Assembly (NCBI RefSeq): GCF_910584465.1
Contig: NZ_CAJUBK010000004.1
Span: 20,172 to 84,171, forward strand
Reading direction: 5' to 3'
DNA length: 64,000 bases
Source of the DNA: an uncultured Oscillibacter sp.
Lineage (GTDB): Bacteria > Bacillota > Clostridia > Oscillospirales > Oscillospiraceae
Position 1 is the first letter of the stretch, and every line of letters starts with the position of its first letter. Under the pieces are notes generated by a model. The model was not told the DNA's origin. It made no database searches and saw nothing but the letters and a program-made list of their open reading frames with translations. Positions 57,102-64,000 of the stretch are shown piece after piece. Both the position numbers and the translations under genes were made by a program.

Positions 57102-57356
57102 TCATCCGCCGCCGCCGAAGTAGGCCACGTACGCAAGCAGGAACTCTTTGAGGACTGCATGAGGCGTGGCCCCCTGCTCCTTGCAGATGTTTCGGAACTC
57201 CTCATGCACTTCCGTCCGCACCCTCGTGGAGGCCGTGCGCATCTCACGGGCATCCCAGCGGGCTTGGCGGGCCCTCCCGTACCCTCCACAAGGAGCTTGG
57301 CCTTTGCGTACTGTAGACCTCCATGATTCCTGTGAATCCTTCGTCAGTTGCTCCAT
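57102..57356 (-). CDS. Small predicted ribbon-helix-helix-like DNA-binding protein
   Basis: 84 residues from ATG 57356 (GGAAGGG about 10 bases upstream). The C-terminal 45 residues, with STRVRTEVHEEFRNICKEQG and ATPHAVLKEFLLAYV, have the strand-helix-helix pattern of RHH/CopG-like proteins; the N-terminal half is basic. It would bind DNA as a dimer, perhaps regulating or guiding the HNH nuclease encoded 337 bases downstream on the same strand (inference). Base use is less GC-biased than flanking genes. Confidence 0.6.
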   Translation of the reverse strand: MEQLTKDSQESWRSTVRKGQAPCGGYGRARQARWDAREMRTASTRVRTEVHEEFRNICKEQGATPHAVLKEFLLAYVAYFGGGG

Positions 57357-57440
57357 CCTGTGCCGCCCTTCCCCACAATCCTGCAATCTCCCACTTCCCT
57401 TCCCTGTAGAATCCTGCCCGCAAGGGCATGCCGTGGTTAG

Positions 57441-57475
57441 CTTCCTGGGTCTCCCGCACACACCCTCCCTTCCCG
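57441..57475 (+). repeat. 35-bp direct repeat, right copy (partial 3'-end repeat E)
   Basis: Identical to 56071-56105. It is a half element that begins exactly at the H2 loop and contains the right arm of H2 plus tail, but no left arm or H1. Confidence 0.95.
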
Positions 57476-57514
57476 CCGCGCAAGTCCTCCCTCCCTCCCT
57501 GACCGGCAAGCCGA

Positions 57515-57553
57515 GCGGCCCCCGGCGGACGATCCGCCGGGGGCCGCTCTTTT
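57515..57553. terminator. Palindrome after pepD, inverted copy of P at 55986
   Basis: 15-bp perfect stem GCGGCCCCCGGCGGA with its complement, loop CGA, then TCTTTT on the plus strand. It is nearly the reverse complement of 55984-56014 (loop TCG), so the two palindromes enclose the HNH cassette. Confidence 0.8.
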
Positions 57554-57590
57554 GTCCTGCCTGTCCCGTTAGGCCCGTCCCGTCAGGTCC

Positions 57591-59048
57591 TCAGCGGGAG
57601 CCGCTCTCCCGCTCCAGCAGCGCGCGGACCACCTCGTACACCCGCCGGGTGGAGGCCACGCTCAGCCGCTCCTTGACGGAATGGGCGCCATGGATCTCCG
57701 GCCCGAAGGACACCGCGTCCAGGCCCGGCAGCTTCTCGATGAACAGGCCGCATTCCAGCCCGCCGTGGGTGGCCTGGACGGTCCCCTCCCGGCCGCAGAC
57801 CTCCCGGTAGACCGCCAGCACGTCTTTCAGCAGGGCGGAGCCCCGGTCATACTGCCAGCCGGGGTAATCGCCCTGCCGGGTCAGCGTGCCACCGCCCAGG
57901 GCCATGACGGCCTCCATCCGCTGGACCAGCATCTCCTTCTGGGAGGCGATGCAGGAGCGGACGGAGACGCTGAGATGGAGGCCGTCCTCCCGCAGGTCCA
58001 CCACCCCCAGGTTCAGGGAGGTCTGCACCAGTCCGGGGAAGTCCGCGCTCATCGCCTGGACCCCCTGGGGCACCGCCAGCATCGTGCGGAGGATGCCCTC
58101 CGTCGCCTCCCTGGGGAGCGCGCGATCGAGGGCGGTACGCTCGCAGGTCAGGGCGATGCCGTCGTCGCAGCCCCGGTACTCGTCCCGCAGGGCCGCGCCG
58201 AACTCCCGGACGAACGCCTCGAACTCCCCTGCCCGGTCCGCCGGCACGGCGATCTTGGCTTCGCTCTTGGAGCAGATCACGTTGTCGAACTCCCCTCCCC
58301 GGACGTCCGCCAGGCGCAGGCCGGGGATGCGCGCCATCGCGCCGTAGAGCGCCCGGATCATCACCTGGTTGGCGGAGGCCCGGCCCTTGTGGATCTCCGC
58401 CCCGGAGTGGCCCCCCAGCAGGCCGTCCAGGACCAGCGCGTACCCGGCCTCTCCCTCCAGCGGCGTCTGCGTGCCCGGCAGGAAGCCGTCCAGCTGCACG
58501 CCCCCGGCGCAGGAGACGGTGAAGGCCCCCTCCTCCTCCGAGTCCAGGTTGATCAGCTTCCGCCCCTTGAGATCGGAGCAGTCGATGCGCGACGCTCCCA
58601 CCAGGCCCACCTCCTCGTCCGCGGTGAAGACCGCCTCCAGAGGCGGATGGACCAGGGAGCCGTCCGCCAAGACGGCCAGGATCATCGCCACGGCGGCGCC
58701 GTTGTCCCCGCCCAGGGACGTCCGCTCCGCCCAGACCCACTCTCCGTCCGTGCGGAGGTCCACCCCCTCCGCCGCCATGTCCTTGGCGCACCCTTCCTCC
58801 TTGACGCATACCATGTCGATGTGGCCCTGGAGGATGACGGGCGCGGCCCCCTCACAGCCGGGGCTGGCGTCCTTCCAGATGATCACGTTGTCATACTCGT
58901 CCTGCCTCCAACGGAGCCCCAGCTCCTTGGCGACGCCCACGCACAGGTCGCTGATCCGCTTGGTGTCGCCGCTCCCATGGGGGACGGAGCACAGCTCCTC
59001 AAAATACTCGAACACCGCTCTCGGCTCCAGGCCGGATAAAACTGCCAT
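57591..59048 (-). CDS. pepD: Aminoacyl-histidine dipeptidase (peptidase M20C)
   Basis: 485 residues, normal PepD length. Zinc-site motifs: ILQGHIDMVCVKEEG, GGDNGAAVAMILAVLADG, FTADEEVGLVGASRID, 'NLDSEEEGAFTVSCAGG', and the lid domain 'GGHSGAEIHKGRASANQVMIRAL'. It splits Xaa-His dipeptides in the cytoplasm. The promoter at 59133-59161 is consensus-like. It converges on the HNH cassette. Confidence 0.96.
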   Translation of the reverse strand: MAVLSGLEPRAVFEYFEELCSVPHGSGDTKRISDLCVGVAKELGLRWRQDEYDNVIIWKDASPGCEGAAPVILQGHIDMVCVKEEGCAKDMAAEGVDLRTDGEWVWAERTSLGGDNGAAVAMILAVLADGSLVHPPLEAVFTADEEVGLVGASRIDCSDLKGRKLINLDSEEEGAFTVSCAGGVQLDGFLPGTQTPLEGEAGYALVLDGLLGGHSGAEIHKGRASANQVMIRALYGAMARIPGLRLADVRGGEFDNVICSKSEAKIAVPADRAGEFEAFVREFGAALRDEYRGCDDGIALTCERTALDRALPREATEGILRTMLAVPQGVQAMSADFPGLVQTSLNLGVVDLREDGLHLSVSVRSCIASQKEMLVQRMEAVMALGGGTLTRQGDYPGWQYDRGSALLKDVLAVYREVCGREGTVQATHGGLECGLFIEKLPGLDAVSFGPEIHGAHSVKERLSVASTRRVYEVVRALLERESGSR

Positions 59049-59423
59049 AGCAGGTCCCTCCTTCGATGAGATCGGGCCCCCGTCCCCAGATCCATGTCCC
59101 TTGCCTGGAGGGGCGGCCTCGTCCGCCCCCTTATTATACCCATCCGTCCCCCCGTTGTCAAAGCGGACGGGCGGACCGTCCCGCGGGCCCGGAGCCGCCG
59201 GTCCCCGGCCCTGCCGTCCGGGGCGGGCCCGCCGGAGAGGGGCCGCGGGGCGTCCCGCGGCCCCTCCCTTCGATCTTCCGCCAGGAAAGCCTCTAAATCC
59301 CTTGTCAAACCGCCGATCATGTTATATAATGGCAAGATAGGTTTGGACTCGAGGGTCGAACGGGCAACACCGGCGGGGAGCCGGGGACTGCACCGCCAGA
59401 CCGCCGGAAAGGGGGCGTCCGTC
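59049..59423. promoter_or_regulatory. Divergent promoters of pepD and the dCache-type kinase
   Basis: 375 bases without a gene. Minus strand 59133-59161: TTGACA, 17 bases, TATAAT (pepD). Plus strand 59302-59330: TTGTCA, 17 bases, TATAAT (kinase). The kinase leader of about 87 bases contains a CCGGC/GCCGG hairpin. Confidence 0.8.
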
Positions 59424-61751
59424 ATGCCGCCTATCAAAGATATCATCTCCAAGAACATGCGGATCATCACGCTGATCATGGTGGTCATCATACTCTCCTT
59501 CTCGACGCTCATCCAGATATCCGAGCTCCGGCAGGCGGCCCAGGAGGACGCCCGCCAGATCTTCGACCAGGTCGAGTGGATCTTAGAGGAGAACTCCGTG
59601 GAATACGAGCGGATCCAACGGGAGTATACCACCACCTGCCTCAGCGACGCCCGGACCGTGGCCTACATCCTCGAATATGCTCCCGCCGCGATGACCGACG
59701 TGGCGGAGCTGAAAAAGATCGCCGCCAACGCGGAGGTGGACGAGATCCACATCTTCGACACGGACGGCGTCATCGTCGCCGGGACGCACCCGGAATATTT
59801 CGGCTACTCCTTCGACTCCGGCGAGCAGATGGCCTTCTTCAAGCCCCTGCTGACGGACCGGTCCCTGGAGCTCGTCCAGCCCATCACGCCGAACACGGCG
59901 GAGGGCAAGCTCGTCCAATACTCGGCCCTCTGGAGCGAGGACGGACGCTTCATCCTCCAGATCGGGATGTACCCCTCCGCCCTCCTCCGGGCGACGGAGA
60001 AGAACGAGCTGTCCTACATCTTCTCCCGGCTCAGGACCGGCGTGGGCGACAACCTGTATGCCATCGACCCGCACACGGACCGGGTCGTGGGGGCCACCAG
60101 CATCTCGGACGTGGGCAAGACGACCTCCGAGCTGGGCTTCCAGGCGGAGGATCTGGAGCACGAGGGCCTCTTCCGCGCCGAAGCCGCCGGCACGCCCTCC
60201 TATTGTTCATCGGCTGAGATCGCCGGGGACTATGTGATCTGGACGACGCCGGTGTCCAGCTTCTACCAGCCCGTCCTGACCAACGACCTCCTGCTCCTGG
60301 CCGGGCTGATCTTGATCGCCGTCATCTTGTTCTACGCCGTGTCGGGCGCCATGGGCCGGTCGGTGGTCATCCCCATCCGGCGGGTGAACGAGGACCTCCG
60401 GGCCATCCAGCACGGGGACCTCTCCACCCAGGTCTCCGTCAAAGACAACCGGGAGTTCCTGGAGCTGAGCTCGCACATCAACAGCATGGTCGAGAGCCTC
60501 CTGCGCAGCTCCGAGAAGCTGAAGCTGAACGAGCAGATCCAGCAGCAGAAGGAAGCGCTGGAGCGCCAGCACCTCCAGCTGGAGGAGGCCCTGGAGCAGG
60601 CGGAATCCGCCAGCAAGGCCAAGTCGGAGTTCCTCTTCAATATGTCCCACGATATCCGCACGCCGATGAACGCCATCCTCGGCTTCACGAGGCTCGCCCT
60701 GGAGAGCGGCGACCCGGAGACGCAGAGAGCCTACCTGCAGGACATCGACATCTCCTCCAAGCAGATGCTGAGCCTCATCAACAACATCCTGGAGCTGTCC
60801 AAGATCGAACACCAGCAGGTCACGCTCCAGGAGGAGCTGGTGCACACCGGCGAGACCTCCCGCAAGCTGCTCACCATCTTCGAGAACGACATGCGGGAAA
60901 AGCGGCTGACGTATACCGTCGAGACGGATTTCAAGCACTCCCATCTCTATCTGGACACGTCGCGCTACTCCCAGATCTTCCTGAACCTCGTCAGCAACGC
61001 CGTCAAGTACACCCCCGAGGGCGGGACCATCCGCATCTCTTTCCAGGAGCTCCCCGGGGACACGCCGGACACCTGCATCGTGGAGACCGTGATCCGGGAC
61101 AACGGCATCGGCATGTCCCCCGAGTTCCTGGCCCATGCCTACGAGTCCTTCGCCAGGGAGCGGACCTCCACGATCAGCGGCGTCCAGGGCACCGGGCTCG
61201 GCCTGACCATCGTGAAGGACCTGGTGGACCTGATGCGGGGCACGGTCTCCATCGAGAGCCAGCAGGGCGAGGGCACCACGGTGACGCTCCGCCTCCCCCA
61301 CCGGCTGGGCCGGCCGGCGGACGAGCAGTCCCCGGACACGGCGGAGCTGGACACCATGCTCTTCCAGGGCCGGCGCATCCTGCTGACGGAGGACATCGAC
61401 ATCAACGCCGTCATCGCCACGAAGCTCCTCACGGCCAAGGGCTTCCTGGTAGAGCGGGCCAAGAACGGCGTGGAGTGCGTGAGCATGCTGCTGAAGGCGG
61501 AGCCGGGCTATTACGACCTGGTCCTCATGGACATCCAGATGCCGATCATGGACGGGTACAAGGCGACGCAGTCCATCCGCTCCTTCGAGGACCGCCGGAA
61601 AGCCTCCATCCCGATCCTGGCGATGACGGCGAACGCCTTCCAGGAGGACCGCGACCGGGCCGCCGAGGTGGGCATGGACGGACACATCGCCAAGCCCCTC
61701 GACGCCGCCAAGATGTTCCAGGCCATCGCGGAGGTGCTGCGGGGCGGGTGA
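59424..61751 (+). CDS. Membrane hybrid sensor histidine kinase
   Basis: 775 residues from ATG 59424. Helix about 10-30 ([19 protein letters not shown]), an extracellular domain of about 240 residues with Cache-like '[21 protein letters not shown]' and '[16 protein letters not shown]', helix about 290-312, HAMP ([20 protein letters not shown]), coiled coil, His[18 protein letters not shown] (His409), ATPase ([22 protein letters not shown]) and one receiver ([24 protein letters not shown]). It has no HPt. The beta-galactosidase gene starts 58 bases downstream on the same strand and may share its transcript. Confidence 0.94.
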   Translation: MPPIKDIISKNMRIITLIMVVIILSFSTLIQISELRQAAQEDARQIFDQVEWILEENSVEYERIQREYTTTCLSDARTVAYILEYAPAAMTDVAELKKIAANAEVDEIHIFDTDGVIVAGTHPEYFGYSFDSGEQMAFFKPLLTDRSLELVQPITPNTAEGKLVQYSALWSEDGRFILQIGMYPSALLRATEKNELSYIFSRLRTGVGDNLYAIDPHTDRVVGATSISDVGKTTSELGFQAEDLEHEGLFRAEAAGTPSYCSSAEIAGDYVIWTTPVSSFYQPVLTNDLLLLAGLILIAVILFYAVSGAMGRSVVIPIRRVNEDLRAIQHGDLSTQVSVKDNREFLELSSHINSMVESLLRSSEKLKLNEQIQQQKEALERQHLQLEEALEQAESASKAKSEFLFNMSHDIRTPMNAILGFTRLALESGDPETQRAYLQDIDISSKQMLSLINNILELSKIEHQQVTLQEELVHTGETSRKLLTIFENDMREKRLTYTVETDFKHSHLYLDTSRYSQIFLNLVSNAVKYTPEGGTIRISFQELPGDTPDTCIVETVIRDNGIGMSPEFLAHAYESFARERTSTISGVQGTGLGLTIVKDLVDLMRGTVSIESQQGEGTTVTLRLPHRLGRPADEQSPDTAELDTMLFQGRRILLTEDIDINAVIATKLLTAKGFLVERAKNGVECVSMLLKAEPGYYDLVLMDIQMPIMDGYKATQSIRSFEDRRKASIPILAMTANAFQEDRDRAAEVGMDGHIAKPLDAAKMFQAIAEVLRGG

Positions 61752-61809
61752 CGGCCCTGCCGGGACGCGGGGCCCGCGAAAAGCCCCTTGCGAGAAAGGA
61801 CGGTCCGAT

Positions 61810-63759
61810 ATGTTCCTAGGCGTCGACTACTATCCCGAGCAGTGGGATCCCGCCCTGATGGGGCCCGACATGGACACGATCTGCGAGATGGGCGGCGATA
61901 CGATCCGCATCGCCGAGTTCTCCTGGCATTTGATGGAGCGGACCGAGGGATGCTATGACTTCTCCTTCTTCGACGAGGTGATCGCCATGGCGAAGGCGAA
62001 GGGCCTGAAGGTCATCATGGGCACGCCCACCGCCGCGGTCCCCGCCTGGCTGGTGAAAAAGCACCCGGACATCCTCTCCCAGTCCGAGGACGGGCAGAGG
62101 CGGGCCTTCGGCGGCCGGCATGTCTGCTGTTACAACAGCCCCCTGCTCTATGAGTACTCCGAGAAGATCGTCCGGGCCCTGGCGGGCCATTACAAGGGCG
62201 AAGCGCAGATCGCAGCCTGGCAGGTGGACAACGAGATCGGCCACGAGGGCAGCGACCTTTGCTGGTGTCCCCGGTGCCGCCGCGCCTTCCGGCGTTATCT
62301 CCATGACAAGTTCGGCGGGGACATCCGCCGGCTCAACGATACCTATGGGGCCGCGTTCTGGTCGCACGGATACAACGATTTCGACGAGATCCCCCTCCCC
62401 TCCGCCACCATCACCACACACGATCCCGCCCTGCGTCTGGACTGGGAGCGCTTCCGCAGCCGGAGCCTCTGCCGCTTCCTCGACTTCCAGGCCCGCCTGA
62501 TCCGGGAGATCGACCCCCAGGCGGTGATCATCCACGACTTCCCCGGCGGCGGGCTGGACAAGCACGTGGACTACTCCCAGGCCGCCAAGAGCCTGGACGT
62601 GGCGGCCTATAACGATTATCCGGTCTGGGGCGGCCAGAAGGAGCCCCTGCCGCCCCACGAGATCGCCTTCGAGCTGGACTATATCCGGGGCCTGCGGCGG
62701 GAAAACTTCTGGATCACCGAGGCCATCATGGGCGCCCAGGGGCACGACGTCACCGGCTTCCTCCCCCGGCCCGGCCAGGCGAAGCTGTGGTCCTATCAGG
62801 GCATGGCCCACGGCTGTTCCTCCCTGCTGTATTTCCGCTACCGGGGGGCCTGCAAGGGGGCGGAGCAGTTCTGCTATGGTATCCTGGACGCGGACAACGT
62901 CAAGGGCCGGAAATTCTACGAGGTCCAGAGCTTCTTCCGCGACATCCGGCAGTACGCCCAGGCCCTGGAGTCCCCCATCCGTCCCGATGTGGCCATCGTC
63001 TACGATTACGACTCCCTGGCCTCCTTCCGCATCCAGCGGCAAAGCGTGCTGCTGGACTGCCCGGGCGAGATGAAGAAGCTGTACAAAGCCTTCTACGACG
63101 TGAACGTCCCTGTGGACGTGATCCCGGCGGAGGCGGAGCTCTCGCGCTACAAGGCGGTCCTGCTGCCCCAGATGATCGTCGCCGAGCCGGAGTTCCAGGC
63201 CAAGGCGGAGCGGTTCGTCCGGGACGGCGGCACGCTGGTCCTCACCTACCGGAACGCGGTGAAGGACCCGGACAACAACATCCCCTTCGAAGTGCCCCTC
63301 CCCGCGGGCTATGCCGGCCTGGCCGGAGCGGTCGTGGAGGAGACGGAGAGCCTCCAGGAGACGGACGCCTTCCCGGTCATCGGCCAAGGCGCGTTCGCCG
63401 GGGCCAAGGGCCATGGCGGCATCTTCCGGGACATGCTGGCGGTCCGGGACGCCGAGGTGCTTTACCGTTACGGCGACCCCTTCTATTCGGAGTTCGCCGC
63501 CGTCACGAGGAAGCGGCACGGCAACGGCATGGTGTACTACCTGGGCTGTTCCTTGGACGCGGACACCACCGCCAGATTGATGGGGACCGTCCTGGCAGAC
63601 TGCCAGATCGATCCCATCCCCTCTCCCGACGGCGTGGAGATCGTGACCCGGGGCGGGGAGGGGCAGAGGATCCGGATGCTCCTCAACCACAACGCCTTTG
63701 AAACGGAGGCCCTGGGCGCGGCCCTGCCGCCCTTTGGCTGTAGGATCGAGACGCTTTGA
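61810..63759 (+). CDS. Beta-galactosidase, glycoside hydrolase family 42
   Basis: 649 residues, family-typical. It opens LGVDYYPEQWDPALM; acid/base Glu142 in WQVDNEIGHE and nucleophile Glu304 in WITEAIMGAQ. The structural zinc cluster is present (Cys in GGRHVCCYN and CWCPRC). The barrel is followed by a trimerisation Rossmann-like domain ('VIPAEAELSRYKAVLLPQM') and a beta domain. No signal peptide, so it works on imported galactosides. ATG follows GAAAGGA. A strong terminator follows the stop. Confidence 0.96.
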   Translation: MFLGVDYYPEQWDPALMGPDMDTICEMGGDTIRIAEFSWHLMERTEGCYDFSFFDEVIAMAKAKGLKVIMGTPTAAVPAWLVKKHPDILSQSEDGQRRAFGGRHVCCYNSPLLYEYSEKIVRALAGHYKGEAQIAAWQVDNEIGHEGSDLCWCPRCRRAFRRYLHDKFGGDIRRLNDTYGAAFWSHGYNDFDEIPLPSATITTHDPALRLDWERFRSRSLCRFLDFQARLIREIDPQAVIIHDFPGGGLDKHVDYSQAAKSLDVAAYNDYPVWGGQKEPLPPHEIAFELDYIRGLRRENFWITEAIMGAQGHDVTGFLPRPGQAKLWSYQGMAHGCSSLLYFRYRGACKGAEQFCYGILDADNVKGRKFYEVQSFFRDIRQYAQALESPIRPDVAIVYDYDSLASFRIQRQSVLLDCPGEMKKLYKAFYDVNVPVDVIPAEAELSRYKAVLLPQMIVAEPEFQAKAERFVRDGGTLVLTYRNAVKDPDNNIPFEVPLPAGYAGLAGAVVEETESLQETDAFPVIGQGAFAGAKGHGGIFRDMLAVRDAEVLYRYGDPFYSEFAAVTRKRHGNGMVYYLGCSLDADTTARLMGTVLADCQIDPIPSPDGVEIVTRGGEGQRIRMLLNHNAFETEALGAALPPFGCRIETL

Positions 63760-63780
63760 GGATGCCCCTATGATGATAGA

Positions 63781-63812
63781 AGACCGAAGGGCTTTCGCCC
63801 TTCGGTCTCTTT
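63781..63812 (+). terminator. Terminator after beta-galactosidase
   Basis: Perfect 12-bp stem AGACCGAAGGGC/GCCCTTCGGTCT, loop TTTC, then CTTTT. Confidence 0.92.
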
Positions 63813-63845
63813 TCGTCATGCTCATGGTCCGGACGCCGACGCCCT

Positions 63846-63867
63846 GTCCCGGCCATGCGGCCGGGAC
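63846..63867 (-). terminator. Hairpin after the etfA end
   Basis: 9-bp stem GTCCCGGCC/GGCCGGGAC, loop of four, 33 bases past the etfA stop on the minus strand; no clear T run. Confidence 0.55.
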
Positions 63868-63899
63868 GCGCGGACGTCCTTCGGTCTTTCAAGAGGGCC

Positions 63900-64000
63900 T
63901 CACTTCGCAGCCTTGGCGGCGCGGATGGCCTCGGTGAGGAGGGGGGTGACCTTGAAGAGGTCGCCGCAGATGCCGTAGTCGGCGATCTCGAAGATGGGGG
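63900..64000 (-). CDS. etfA: Electron transfer flavoprotein alpha subunit, C-terminal end
   Basis: Partial, continuing past the right edge. The 33 visible codons read PIFEIADYGICGDLFKV, then TPLLTEAIRAAKAAK and stop. The ADYGI-GDLFKV segment is the conserved end of EtfA, next to its FAD-binding domain. EtfAB passes electrons between acyl-CoA dehydrogenases and ferredoxin in butyrate-type anaerobes. Only the last tenth of the protein is visible, so confidence rests on that motif. Confidence 0.8.
   Translation of the reverse strand, partial: PIFEIADYGICGDLFKVTPLLTEAIRAAKAAK

Noticed and set aside
59331..59423. Leader with GGGCAA, a CCGGC/GCCGG stem and GGGGACTGCACCGCC, reminiscent of the cyclic di-GMP-I riboswitch core.
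   Set aside because: The GNRA loop, the exact GGGACGCAAAGCC segment and the second helix with receptor are missing, and the leader is too short for the full aptamer.

Overview
The window is GC-rich (well above 60% by eye), densely coded chromosomal DNA from an anaerobic, Gram-positive-type bacterium. Pyruvate:ferredoxin oxidoreductase, an electron-transfer flavoprotein end, LytR-CpsA-Psr and VanY-type wall enzymes, an smc-zinc ribbon-ftsY unit and an rsfS-LCP-nadD/yqeK unit together suggest a gut Oscillospiraceae relative (Oscillibacter/Flavonifractor-like). That placement is inferred from gene content only. No rRNA, tRNA or CRISPR array was seen.

Layout. 1-8.0 kb: an alpha-galactoside locus with the end of a sugar ABC ATPase, an AraC regulator, a CUT1 binding protein and two permeases, a GH36 alpha-galactosidase, and a second AraC regulator on the other strand. 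8.3-13.3 kb: an uncharacterised membrane protein/Sel1-repeat pair, mntP, and a DUF4397 surface protein with a proline/glycine-rich repeat stalk. 13.5-17.3 kb: an OmpR-type two-component system with a membrane-anchored partner, followed by a VanY-type carboxypeptidase. 17.4-18.4 kb: a more AT-rich segment with a promoter, a strongly folded RNA ending in a terminator, and a small lipoprotein. 18.6-19.9 kb: an isolated phage-like lysis cassette. 20.2-23.8 kb: a small unknown gene and a multi-PAS hybrid kinase.

23.9-35.6 kb is housekeeping on the minus strand (rsfS, LCP, nadD-yqeK, yhbY, rdgB, rph, ftsY, two zinc-ribbon membrane proteins, smc, PHP phosphoesterase). It is followed by nifJ (+), a MATE exporter (-) and manA (-). 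42.3-51.1 kb is a five-gene minus-strand phosphorelay: a dCache hybrid kinase, a stand-alone HPt, two response regulators with HD-type outputs, and a second hybrid kinase. 51.5-55.9 kb holds an NTF2-like/LytTR regulator, a NAGPA-type phosphodiester glycosidase and a FapA-family protein. 55.9-57.6 kb is an HNH nuclease/small DNA-binding protein cassette between perfect 35-bp direct repeats. 57.6-64 kb: pepD, another hybrid kinase, a GH42 beta-galactosidase and the end of etfA.

The main cross-cutting observation is a family of intergenic elements (about 110-170 bp when full) made of two or three hairpins and a conserved pyrimidine-rich tail. At least seven copies lie directly 3' of a stop codon, always in the same orientation relative to the upstream gene, and their stems differ by compensating changes. 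One copy appears to be the site where the HNH cassette sits. This family, the HNH cassette and the 17.4-kb structured RNA are the best candidates for undescribed biology.
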